Below are positions 52,828 to 60,664 of a stretch of DNA of 64,000 nucleotides, piece after piece. Made by a program: the position numbers and the translations under genes. The notes under the pieces are model-generated. The model was not told the DNA's origin. It did not search any database and worked only from the letters and a program-made list of their open reading frames with translations. Location: assembly GCF_001766675.1 (NCBI RefSeq), contig NZ_MJLT01000012.1, positions 1 to 64,000 of the forward strand, given 5' to 3'. Within the stretch, counting starts at the first letter, position 1. Every line of letters starts with the position of its first letter. This DNA comes from Arthrobacter sp. SW1. GTDB taxonomy: Bacteria; Actinomycetota; Actinomycetes; Actinomycetales; Micrococcaceae.

Positions 52828-53654
52828 CAGTTGCTGCCTTCCAGGAGGTAGGGAATCAAGGGGGTGACGCGGGCGCCGACTGCGGGATTCGTGGCGCCGG
52901 GGTGGGAGTCGGTGGTGAAGATGGTGCCGTAGTGCTCGTTCAGCGCTGCGGCGTTTCCGGAGAAGACACCGTGGCTGACCCAGAGGTCCAGGCGGTCCTT
53001 GCCGAGCCCGGTGGCTTCGGCGAGGCCGCGGAATGTGCCGCCGCCGTCGCAGATATCGTCGACCACCAGGAACTTGCCGTTCTCCGGGAGGGTTTCGCAT
53101 TCGAAGCCGGAGAGCTTGCCGGTGGCGAAGTCGCGGCGCTTGGTGGCGTAGTAGACGGGCAGTCCGAGGGTTGCGGCGGTCTTTTCGGTACGGAGCCGCG
53201 CACCCTTGTCCGGACAGATAACGCCTGCGTAGTCGCCGATGTGCTTGCGGAGGACCCTCGCGATGACGGTGTCCGAGTAGACGATCCGCAGCTTGTCCAC
53301 GAGGCCCGGCATGACCTCGGAGTGCGGGTCGAAGCAGACCACTTCGTCGGCGTCCAGGGCGTTGATGAGGTTCGCGTAGACCTTGGCGCCGAACGGGACG
53401 CCGCGGTCCTGGCGCGCTCCGGGGAGGTAGGGAATGAGTGCTTTGACCTTGTGGCCGCCGGCGTGTGCGTAGTCGATCCACATGCCGGCGGTGACATAGT
53501 CATTGGCGTCGGTGCCGGTCAGGTACAGGTAGAGCGGGGTTTCATCCCCGGCTGATTCGGTCTTGATGTGGCACTCTCCGGCGGGGAACCGCATTTCCGT
53601 GGCCCGCGAGTGGGTGACCCATCCTTGGCTGGACTTCGAGAACATCGTGATCAT
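52827..53654 (-). CDS. Ribose-phosphate pyrophosphokinase-like protein (PRPP supply for NadV)
   Basis: A 275-aa protein of the PRPP-synthetase type, shorter than the usual 310-320 aa of housekeeping Prs. Recognisable motifs are GARQDRGVPFGAKVYANLIN, CFDPHSEVMPGL, CPDKGARLRT, ATKRRDFATGKLSGFE and the PRPP loop VVDDICDGGGTF. It is the first gene of the operon with nadV, so it probably makes PRPP for NMN synthesis. I start it at ATG 53654; a GTG at 53663 lies 6 nt after a TATTCT box and could be a leaderless start. Confidence 0.88.
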   Translation of the reverse strand: MITMFSKSSQGWVTHSRATEMRFPAGECHIKTESAGDETPLYLYLTGTDANDYVTAGMWIDYAHAGGHKVKALIPYLPGARQDRGVPFGAKVYANLINALDADEVVCFDPHSEVMPGLVDKLRIVYSDTVIARVLRKHIGDYAGVICPDKGARLRTEKTAATLGLPVYYATKRRDFATGKLSGFECETLPENGKFLVVDDICDGGGTFRGLAEATGLGKDRLDLWVSHGVFSGNAAALNEHYGTIFTTDSHPGATNPAVGARVTPLIPYLLEGSN

Positions 53655-53669
53655 GCGGACCACGCTAAC

Positions 53670-53690
53670 AGAATAATCGTCAAATGACGA
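53670..53690 (-). promoter_or_regulatory. Promoter and 14-bp palindrome upstream of the prs-nadV operon
   Basis: TCGTCAAATGACGA (53677-53690) is a palindrome with 6-bp arms and a 2-bp centre, next to a TATTCT hexamer (53670-53675, minus strand). Its GTCA-TGA core resembles the pnuC operator arms, so the same NrtR-type protein could bind both. The -35 is unclear. Confidence 0.55.
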
Positions 53691-53785
53691 ATAAATTTTT
53701 TGAGAGGTGTGGATAACGCCGAAGGGCCCCGCCTGGCATTGATGCCGGGCCGGACCCCTCGGGCTGTTTCGCTGAGCTGCTGTGC

Positions 53786-54736
53786 CTACGCGAGCAGGGT
53801 GTTCACCAGGCGGGCGGCCACCTTCGCGGTGCGGGAGTCGACGTCGAACTCCGGGTTCAGTTCCGCGACGTCCAGGTGCAGCAGCTTGCCGCTGGCTGCC
53901 ACCTGGCGGCACACGGCGCTGATTACCGGGAGGCTGACGCCGTAGGCGGCAGGTGCGCTGACGCCCGGGGCGGTGGCCGCCGGCAGGACATCCAGGTCGA
54001 TCGTCAGGTACAGGACATCGATCCCGTCGAGGAAGGACGCCACGAACTGCTCCACCGCCCCGGCCGAGCAATCCTCGTCCAGCAGGTACTTCACGCCCAG
54101 GCGTTCAGCAGTGTCGAAGAGCGTGCGGGTGTTGTTCGCCTCGGAAATTCCGACGACGGCGTACTGCAGTTCGCGGCCGGCGGCGGCTTCGGCGCGGGCC
54201 ATCTGCAGGAACGGGGTGCCCGAGCTCGGCACGGCTTCGTCGCGCAGGTCGAAGTGGGCATCCAGGTTCAGCACACCCAGGCGCTTGCCGGAGGCGACCG
54301 CGTCGGAGCCGGCAACGCCCAGATAACTGGCGAATGCCGTCTCGTGTCCGCCGCCGAGCACCACGGTGAGGTTGCCGCCGTCGAGCAGTGCTGACACGAC
54401 CGCGCCCGCGCGCTCCTGGCCCGCCTCGAGTGCCTCGCCTTCCACTACGACGTCGCCGGCGTCGAAGACGCTGCGGTCCAGGTGGTAGGCGAGTGGTCCC
54501 AACGCGGAACGGATCGCGGCGGGAGCCGCGGCGGCGCCCACGCGGCCCTTGTTGCGCCGCACGCCCTCATCGCTGCAGAAACCCACGACGACGGCGGGCC
54601 GGGTGCGGGAGGAGGCGTCACCGTCGGTGTAGGGGGTGATGGCCTGCCACCAGCGGCGGTGCTCCTCGCCGTCGCCGTCAAAGCGGCCCGTCCAGGGCTG
54701 CGGGTGGACATCAACAGGGAGGGCGCTCGTTTCCAT
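53786..54736 (-). CDS. hutG: Formimidoylglutamase
   Basis: A 316-aa ureohydrolase-fold enzyme that splits N-formimidoyl-glutamate to glutamate and formamide, the last step of histidine breakdown. The Mn-binding motifs are VLGGGHETAF, NLDAHFDLRDE and LTIDLDVLPA; GGGHE (rather than GGDHS) is typical of formimidoylglutamase over arginase. I start it at ATG 54736 (METSALPVDV); GTG 54748 would add 4 residues. No ribosome site is seen. It lies about 7 kb from hutH, beyond the NAD genes, with a hut palindrome upstream. Confidence 0.9.
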   Translation of the reverse strand: METSALPVDVHPQPWTGRFDGDGEEHRRWWQAITPYTDGDASSRTRPAVVVGFCSDEGVRRNKGRVGAAAAPAAIRSALGPLAYHLDRSVFDAGDVVVEGEALEAGQERAGAVVSALLDGGNLTVVLGGGHETAFASYLGVAGSDAVASGKRLGVLNLDAHFDLRDEAVPSSGTPFLQMARAEAAAGRELQYAVVGISEANNTRTLFDTAERLGVKYLLDEDCSAGAVEQFVASFLDGIDVLYLTIDLDVLPAATAPGVSAPAAYGVSLPVISAVCRQVAASGKLLHLDVAELNPEFDVDSRTAKVAARLVNTLLA

Positions 54737-54745
54737 GCTTAAAAG

Positions 54746-54789
54746 CACACCGCAGGCCGCGCCCGAATAACAGCGCAGCCTGCGGTGTG
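54746..54789 (-). terminator. Intrinsic terminator of the NCS2 permease gene, abutting hutG
   Basis: 12-bp arms CACACCGCAGGC (54746-54757) and GCCTGCGGTGTG (54778-54789), followed on the minus strand by CTTTT. The T-run ends 4 nt before the hutG ATG at 54736. The stem covers the GTG alternative start at 54748. Confidence 0.88.
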
Positions 54790-54790
54790 G

Positions 54791-54808
54791 TGTCCGGAAT
54801 CCCGGACG
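54791..54808. promoter_or_regulatory. hut palindrome, copy 4 (upstream of hutG)
   Basis: TGTCCGGAATCCCGGACG matches the shared form WGTCYGGRATCCCGGACA at 17 of 18 positions. It lies 3 nt after the NCS2 stop and 55 nt before hutG, so hutG can belong to the same IclR regulon although it is distant from hutUH. Confidence 0.7.
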
Positions 54809-54811
54809 GGC

Positions 54812-56272
54812 TTACTTGATGCCGAGGAGCTCTTCCACCTGGCCGATGCCGAAGAACAGCAGGAAAGCAGCGGCGACGGCCCACATCAGCGGGTGGACTT
54901 CGCGGGCGCGGCCCTGGAAGGTGCGGATCAGCACGTAGGAGATAAAGCCGGCGCCGAGGCCGTTGGCGATCGAGTAGGTGAACGGCATCAGGGCGATGGT
55001 GAGGAAGGCGGGAATGCCGACGCCCCAGTCCTGCCAGTCGATCTTGCCCACCTGGGACACCATCATGAAGCCCACCACCACGAGGGCCGGGGCTACGGCT
55101 TCGAACGGCACCAGGTTGATGAGCGGGGTGAAGAACATGGCCACGATGAACAGCAGGCCCGTGACGATCGAGGCAAGGCCGGTGCGGGCGCCTTCGCCGA
55201 TGCCGGCCCCGGACTCCACGAAGATCTGGTTGGACGAAACGGAAGAGCCGCCGCCCACGATCGCGCCAAGGGCGTCCACCTGCAGCACGCGGTCCACATT
55301 GGGGATGTCGCCGTTCTTGTCCACGGTGCCGGCCTCATTGGCCAGGCCCACCATGGTGCCCATGGCGTCGAAGAAGATGCTGAGCAGGATCACGAAGGCC
55401 AGAAGCGCAGCGGCAACGAAGCCCAGGTGCTCGAAGGCGCCGAAGGGGTTGGCCTTGCCGATGAGGGAGAGGTCCGGGGCGCCCCACTCGGAGAACTTCG
55501 GCGCCACCAGCGACCATCCGCGCGGGTTGACGTTCTTGCCGTCGAAGCTGGGGCCGATGTGCAGGGTGAATTCCAGGATGGCGGCCAGTGCGGTGGATGC
55601 CACGATGCCGATCAGGATGGCGCCGCGGACCTTGCGGACCACCAGGGCGATGGTCAAGACCAGGCCGACTGCGAACACCAGGGTGGGCCAGCCCATCAGC
55701 TTGCCGTCAACACCCAGGCCAAGCGGAACAGTGGTGCCGGCGGCGTCCGGGATGCGGCGAACGAAGCCGGCATTGACCAGGCCGATCAGTGCGATGAAGA
55801 GGCCGATGCCCACAACGATTGCCGTTTTCAGCGCTTCCGGGACGGCCTTGAAGACCGCGGTGCGGAAACCGGTGAGGACCAGGATCAGCATGGTGATGCC
55901 GGAGAGGACCACCAGGCCCATCATGTCAGGCCAGGTGAGGCCCGGGTGCGAGGCGACCGTGACGGCCACGAAGGCGTTGACGCCCAGGCCGGTTGCCACG
56001 GCGAACGGGTGCTTGGCCCAGGCTCCCATGAGGATGGTCAGGATGCCCGCCACGAACGCGGTGGTGGCGGCGACGGCGGTGAAGCCGAGGCTGTTCCCGC
56101 TGGAGTCCGCTCCGGAGAGGATCAGCGGGTTCAGGACCACGATGTAGCTCATGGCGAAGAAGGTTGCGAAGCCGCCGCGGATCTCCCGCGAGACGTTGGA
56201 ACCGCGCTCCGAAATCTTGAAGTAGCGGTCGATGGCCGAACCCTGTTTGAGCTGTGAACCCTGATTGAGCAT
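54812..56272 (-). CDS. NCS2-family purine permease (AzgA-like)
   Basis: A 486-aa membrane protein of the AzgA/GhxP type of nucleobase permease, probably for hypoxanthine, guanine or adenine. Family motifs are REIRGGFATFFAMSYIVVLN near residues 25-45, GLGVNAFVAV, and FFDAMGTMVGLANEAG, then GGGSSVSSNQIFVESGAGIG in the substrate region. I start it at ATG 56272 behind GGAG. It lies beside hutG but ends in its own terminator, so any functional link is loose. Confidence 0.92.
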   Translation of the reverse strand: MLNQGSQLKQGSAIDRYFKISERGSNVSREIRGGFATFFAMSYIVVLNPLILSGADSSGNSLGFTAVAATTAFVAGILTILMGAWAKHPFAVATGLGVNAFVAVTVASHPGLTWPDMMGLVVLSGITMLILVLTGFRTAVFKAVPEALKTAIVVGIGLFIALIGLVNAGFVRRIPDAAGTTVPLGLGVDGKLMGWPTLVFAVGLVLTIALVVRKVRGAILIGIVASTALAAILEFTLHIGPSFDGKNVNPRGWSLVAPKFSEWGAPDLSLIGKANPFGAFEHLGFVAAALLAFVILLSIFFDAMGTMVGLANEAGTVDKNGDIPNVDRVLQVDALGAIVGGGSSVSSNQIFVESGAGIGEGARTGLASIVTGLLFIVAMFFTPLINLVPFEAVAPALVVVGFMMVSQVGKIDWQDWGVGIPAFLTIALMPFTYSIANGLGAGFISYVLIRTFQGRAREVHPLMWAVAAAFLLFFGIGQVEELLGIK

Positions 56273-56389
56273 GGAAGTCTCCGGGGAAAGTGGTTGGGGG
56301 TGTGCTATCAAATCCTAAACCTGTGGTGGAGGTCGCCCCGGAAATTTCGCCTAGTCTGTAAGGAATCCAACACAAGGAGTTGTCTGTCC

Positions 56390-57007
56390 ATGCGCCCCGC
56401 CCGCCGGCTCCTGGCCGCTGCCGTAACCGCCTTCCTTTTTGCCGCAACCGTGCTCTTCGCAGCGGCACCGGCCTCGGCCCATGATGTGGCCGAGTCCACG
56501 TCCCCGGCCAACGGGGCCTCCGCGGCGACAGTTCCGGCGTCGGTTTCGGTCACGTTCAACAACCAGCCGCTGGCGCTCGGTGCGTCCATCGCCGTGAACG
56601 ACGCCTCCGGCGAAAACTGGGCCGAAGGGCCGGTGGAGATCGTCGACTCGGTAGTTTCGCAGAAGCTGCGCGCGGGCGCCCCCGCCGGCGCGTACACCGT
56701 CGTCTGGCGCGTGGTCAGCTCCGATTCCCACCCGATCGAAGGCACTTTCACCTTTACGGCAAAGGCCGGCAGCACGACGCCGGGCGGCGGCACCGCGTCC
56801 GCCTCGCCGTCGTCGGTGGTCCCCTCGGCGGGCACGGCCGCTCCCGGTACGAGCAGCGAGCCGGAGAAGGCGCCCGACGCGTCCCAGCCCTTCCCGTGGA
56901 GCATCGTGGGCTTCGCGGCGGTTGCGCTGGCCTTGCTGGTCTTCCTTGGAATCACCGCCCGCCGCAAGCTGGCCGGTGGACGCGACGAAGAGGCTGCAGG
57001 GGAGTAA
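56390..57007 (+). CDS. Secreted CopC-domain copper-binding protein with C-terminal anchor
   Basis: A 205-aa exported protein. The signal peptide ends at APASAHD, so the mature protein begins with His, a normal copper ligand of CopC. The CopC domain contains FNNQPLALG, and SSDSHPIEGTFTF carries the second His. A Pro/Ser/Thr-rich linker and a transmembrane helix (about residues 172-192) anchor it, with a basic tail inside. The ATG follows AAGGAG. CopD or YcnI partner genes are not adjacent. Confidence 0.88.
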   Translation: MRPARRLLAAAVTAFLFAATVLFAAAPASAHDVAESTSPANGASAATVPASVSVTFNNQPLALGASIAVNDASGENWAEGPVEIVDSVVSQKLRAGAPAGAYTVVWRVVSSDSHPIEGTFTFTAKAGSTTPGGGTASASPSSVVPSAGTAAPGTSSEPEKAPDASQPFPWSIVGFAAVALALLVFLGITARRKLAGGRDEEAAGE

Positions 57008-57012
57008 CCCCG

Positions 57013-57681
57013 CTAAGCCAAGGCGGCGAAGCTCCCCGTCAGGGCACGTCCCGCCAAGGCATTGTCCGGGTGGACCTTCGCCGAGATGGCCTGGCCCACC
57101 ACCTTCGCCTGGCGCAGGACCTCCTTCGGTGTGGGGCTGACGAGCTCTCCGACTCCCACCAGGTACATGCCCATGGCGCGCAGGGCCGAGGTGAGGTTCT
57201 GGCCGATGGCGATCCCCAGGTCCGCGAGCATGCGGCGCAACTGGCTCTGGCCGCATCGGGTCAGCACGATGTTGTCCGCGAGCAGCACGCCTTGTTCGGT
57301 GTGGATGGCCCACAGCTTTTGCTCAGGCTTCTGCTTGAGGGGCTGCTGGTGCGCCAGGAGGTCCAAGCGGACCGCGGGCGTGGTGTTGCGGACATCCAGA
57401 TGATGGCTGGCGGCGTAGTTGCGCAGGTGGCGGAGGATTTCGTTGCGCTCCTGCAGGGACGCGGCGTCCGGCCCATCGCAGCGGGGCAGCTTGCCGGTGT
57501 TGAGGGAGCCGGTACCCGGCTGGCCGCTCTCGATGGAGAAGGGGAACCCGTTGAGGCCGCTGACTACAATCGCGTCCACGCCATGACGGCAGAGTTCGCT
57601 GGCGACGGCGAGGCCCGGCATGCCGGCGCCGATCACCACTGTGGTGGTGCGTTCCGCGTCCGGGGCAAGCATGAACTGCAC
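57013..57681 (-). CDS. Short FAD/NAD-binding Rossmann protein, function unknown
   Basis: A 222-aa protein with an N-terminal dinucleotide-binding motif VVIGAGMPGLAVASELCRHG. A segment FPFSIESGQPGTGSLNTGKL follows, and a second possible nucleotide region IVLTRCGQSQLRRMLADLGI. It resembles the N-terminal half of flavin monooxygenases, but it is much shorter than full enzymes (350 aa or more). The GTG at 57681 has an ideal AAGGAGG upstream; ATG 57672 is the alternative. It converges with copC. Confidence 0.7.
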   Translation of the reverse strand: MQFMLAPDAERTTTVVIGAGMPGLAVASELCRHGVDAIVVSGLNGFPFSIESGQPGTGSLNTGKLPRCDGPDAASLQERNEILRHLRNYAASHHLDVRNTTPAVRLDLLAHQQPLKQKPEQKLWAIHTEQGVLLADNIVLTRCGQSQLRRMLADLGIAIGQNLTSALRAMGMYLVGVGELVSPTPKEVLRQAKVVGQAISAKVHPDNALAGRALTGSFAALA

Positions 57682-58000
57682 GCTTGGTTCCTCCTTGAAT
57701 AGTGCTCGCCCGAAGGCAATCAGGGGGTGGCGTCCGGTTTCCCCAAGCGGCCGCACAAACACCCCGGAATGTGCCGTAGGCCACATTTCGGAGTGCGTGC
57801 ATGGAACACTACAGAATTTTCCGGCTGGACGGTAGCCGGTGAGTCGCCGGCCCGGAGGCGTGCTTGATTCGCTTCCACGAAGCGAGAATAGTGGGCAGTG
57901 GAGGCCCCGACCCGCGGCCTGCCGGGGGAGGCATGCCAGGGCCAAGGCCTCTGGCAGAATAGCGGCAACTAGAAGCCAGCAGTGCGAGGAGGCGGGCCCC
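57682..58000. other. 319-nt gap between divergent genes, with two hairpins
   Basis: No gene is visible. It holds an imperfect 14-bp hairpin (57760-57773 with 57782-57795, arms like CACCCCGGAATGTG) and a perfect 7-bp hairpin TCGCTTC/GAAGCGA (57869-57885). Promoters for the flavoprotein-like gene and the Usp gene should lie here, but I could not fix them. Confidence 0.55.
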
Positions 58001-59029
58001 ATGGACCAGCACGGCAAACACAGCGGGAGCGAGCAGGAACCGACCATCGCCCCGGGCGGAATCGTGGTCGGCGTGGACGGCAGCGAACATGGCCAGTGCG
58101 CCCTGGTGTGGGCAGCGCGGGAAGCCGAACGCCGGAATCTTCCCCTGCACATTGTGACCGCCTACTCGGTGCCGATCTTCGCCGCGTCCGGGCTGGACGG
58201 CGGCTACGCCACGGTGGACGACTCGGTGATCCGCGAAGGCGCCGAAGAAATCGTCCGCCAGGCTCTCGCGAAGGTGTCCTCCTACCCGATCGAAGTGGAC
58301 GGCTCCGTGGAGAACGGCGATGCCTCCGGGGTGCTGCTTGAGCTCTCCGCTTCCGCTGAACTCCTCGTCTTCGGCACCCGTGGCCGCGGCGGCTTCGTTG
58401 GCCGCCTGCTCGGTTCGGTGAGCAGCGCCCTGCCGGCCCACTCGAAGTGCCCCACGGTCACCGTCCCGCTCTTCTGCGGCGACCGCCTGGGCGAGCCCAC
58501 CGAGGACAAGCACGTGAAAGCCGAGCGGGCCAAGTCCGGAAACCGGCAGATCGAGAACGTGGTGGCAGTCGGCGTCGACGGTTCGGAACAGGCGCGCGTT
58601 GCCGTCCTGGAGGCCGCGGAAGCGGCGGAGCGCATGGGTGCCAAACTCCGGGTGATCTGCGCGGTTCCCGAATACAGCGGATCCCTCGCCTGGGTTCCGG
58701 CTCCGCTGGACCGCGAGGCGCTGTTCAAGGACATCCGTATCCAGCTCGACGCCGGCCTGGCCTGGATCCAGAGCCATTTCCCCAGGCTGGACATCGAAAC
58801 GCAGTTGCTGGACGGTTCCCCGGTGGACGTCATGGTGGAAGCCAGCCGGAACGTGGAGCTGGTGGTCCTGGGCACCCGTGGCCGCGGCGGCTTCACCGGC
58901 ATGCTCCTGGGCTCCACCTCGGACGGCGTGCTGCACCACGCCAAGGGACCTGTGATGGTGGTTCCGGACCGTGAGGATCCGCGCCTTGCAAACCGTGCGG
59001 ACTTCGGCCCGATGCTCGGGGCGGCGTAA
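58001..59029 (+). CDS. Universal stress protein with two UspA domains
   Basis: A 342-aa tandem UspA protein. Both halves start with the usual strand (IVVGVDGSEHGQCALVWAAR and VAVGVDGSEQARVAVLEAAE). Both keep the ATP-binding motif G2xG9xG(S/T): GTRGRGGFVGRLLGSVSS and GTRGRGGFTGMLLGSTSD. Nucleotide binding is therefore likely in both. The ATG at 58001 follows GAGGAGG. Actinobacterial double Usp proteins respond to hypoxia, starvation or oxidative stress; no regulator site is recognised here. Confidence 0.92.
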   Translation: MDQHGKHSGSEQEPTIAPGGIVVGVDGSEHGQCALVWAAREAERRNLPLHIVTAYSVPIFAASGLDGGYATVDDSVIREGAEEIVRQALAKVSSYPIEVDGSVENGDASGVLLELSASAELLVFGTRGRGGFVGRLLGSVSSALPAHSKCPTVTVPLFCGDRLGEPTEDKHVKAERAKSGNRQIENVVAVGVDGSEQARVAVLEAAEAAERMGAKLRVICAVPEYSGSLAWVPAPLDREALFKDIRIQLDAGLAWIQSHFPRLDIETQLLDGSPVDVMVEASRNVELVVLGTRGRGGFTGMLLGSTSDGVLHHAKGPVMVVPDREDPRLANRADFGPMLGAA

Positions 59030-59048
59030 GGACTCCGCGCCCGGCGGC

Positions 59049-60533
59049 TCAGTAGCGCGCCGCGTACGGATGCAGTTGCATACCGGACATCATGCTGATG
59101 TCCGTGACAGTGATGCCGCTGTCCGGGTTCAGGGCCTGGACCACCTTGCCGTTTCCGAGGTAAATGGCCACGTGGTAGAAGTACGAGCCCGAACCCCAGA
59201 CCAGCAGATCGCCCGGCTGCGCCTGCGACACCGGCATCGTGAGGGGTGCTTGGAGGAACTGGTCCGTGGCCGTGCGTGGCAGGGACTTGCCTGCCGCGGC
59301 AAAGGCGTACTGAACCAGGCCGGAGCAGTCGAAGCCGACGGGTCCGGTGCCACCCCAGACATACGGTCCGCCAACCTTGCTGAGCGCTACGGAAATGGCG
59401 GTTTGGTTTGAACCGCCCGGTTGCGGGGCCGGCGGCTGCGGCGCGGGTGGTTTTGGTGCCGGCGGTTGTGGCGTGGGGGCCGGTGGTTGCGGGGCAGGTT
59501 GCGCGGGCGGCCGCGGAGCTGGTTGCTGGGGAGTCGGCTGTGCCGGCCTTTCCGGCTGCGGGGCAGGTTGCGGAGCGGGCGACGACGGCGCGGGCCGGGC
59601 GGGCGCCTCGGCCGCCGGTGCTTCAGCCGCCGGAGGACGCGCGGCTGCCTCGTTCTTGGCCGCCTCATCCGCGGCTGCGATTTCGGCCGCCAGGCGCGCT
59701 GCTTCCCGCTGCTTTTGCAGCCCGTCCACCCGGGCTGCCTCCAATGCAACGGTGGTGTTCCGCAGGGTAGCCAGCTGTTTGACGGCCGCGTCCCGCCGGG
59801 CGGAAGCTTCGGCTACGGCGTTGCGGCGCGCGGCGTCGGCGGCTTCGGCTTCTGCCTTACGCTCTGCTGCCGCGCGGGCGGCGTTGTCAGCAGCTTTCCG
59901 GGCGTCCTCGGCAGCGGCGGTGAGGGATTCGGCTGCCGCGGCCGCTGCCTCGGCGGATTCGAAGGTCCGCGCCTGGTTGCTGGTGTAGGCCTCCAATGTG
60001 GCGGCCTGTTCCAGCAATTGGCCTTGGCCGCTGGCGAGGGTGCTCAACGCAGGGTCGATGCCGCCGTTGCGGTACATCTCCGCGGCGAGCCGGCCCATAT
60101 CCTTCCGGGCCTTTGTCTGTTCCTTGCTTGCCGACTCCGCACGCTTGCCTGCTGCATCGGCGGCGGCGCGGCGGTTTTGGAGTTCCACGAGAGCCTCGCC
60201 GTAGGCATTGTTGGCCTTCAGGGAGGCGGCGAAGCTGCTCTGCCGCGCATCGTTCACTTCGGCGAGCAAGCGTTCGATCCTGGCCACCTGGTCCGCCGTG
60301 GCACGCTCATTGCCCTTGGCAGCGGCAATCTCCTCCGGCGTCGGGATGTCCTGTGTCCGGTCACTCAGCGTCCGGTCATTCAACGCGGGGGAGAGGACCG
60401 CCGTCGGGAAAGCCGGGCTGGCGGGTGCGGCGTCCGCCCTGCCGGAGACGGCGGTGACACTAAGGAGGACGACGGCGGCGCAGAGCGCGGCGGTTGTCCG
60501 TCCGGCCGCGGGCCAGTGACTGGAGGGGGTCAT
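59049..60533 (-). CDS. Secreted NlpC/P60 (C40) peptidoglycan endopeptidase
   Basis: A 494-aa exported cell-wall hydrolase of the RipA/CwlO design. A signal peptide (about residues 1-35) is followed by a long Ala/Glu/Arg-rich coiled coil (about 70-285). A Pro/Ala/Gln-rich linker (about 290-365) comes next and a C-terminal NlpC/P60 domain closes it. The catalytic Cys is in GFDCSGLVQYAF and the His in YFYHVAIYLGNGK. Such enzymes cut within stem peptides during growth and division. The coiled coil probably regulates activity or binds FtsEX-like partners (family knowledge). Confidence 0.93.
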   Translation of the reverse strand: MTPSSHWPAAGRTTAALCAAVVLLSVTAVSGRADAAPASPAFPTAVLSPALNDRTLSDRTQDIPTPEEIAAAKGNERATADQVARIERLLAEVNDARQSSFAASLKANNAYGEALVELQNRRAAADAAGKRAESASKEQTKARKDMGRLAAEMYRNGGIDPALSTLASGQGQLLEQAATLEAYTSNQARTFESAEAAAAAAESLTAAAEDARKAADNAARAAAERKAEAEAADAARRNAVAEASARRDAAVKQLATLRNTTVALEAARVDGLQKQREAARLAAEIAAADEAAKNEAAARPPAAEAPAAEAPARPAPSSPAPQPAPQPERPAQPTPQQPAPRPPAQPAPQPPAPTPQPPAPKPPAPQPPAPQPGGSNQTAISVALSKVGGPYVWGGTGPVGFDCSGLVQYAFAAAGKSLPRTATDQFLQAPLTMPVSQAQPGDLLVWGSGSYFYHVAIYLGNGKVVQALNPDSGITVTDISMMSGMQLHPYAARY

Positions 60534-60664
60534 GACTCATGAGGCTACGTCGCCAAACGCAACTTTGGCAACAGTAGTCACATCAGTAACATACGCAACA
60601 CGCGAGTGCGCAGGCGGTATTTGCGCGGTGTGTCGCCGTCGCAGGGCGCCCCGTTCGGGCGCTG

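Noticed and set aside
46814..53690. Prophage or satellite carrying the NAD genes
   Set aside because: No integrase, capsid, terminase or att-like repeat is visible around tRNA-Cys. The codon style matches the flanks.
57760..57795. Terminator or riboswitch stem in the gap before the Usp gene
   Set aside because: The stem is imperfect, has no T-run, and lies between divergent genes. I list it only as gap content.
60534..60664. ydaO-type (cyclic di-AMP) riboswitch before the NlpC/P60 gene
   Set aside because: Such genes often have one, but the gap is only 131 nt and I see none of the conserved ydaO sequence blocks.
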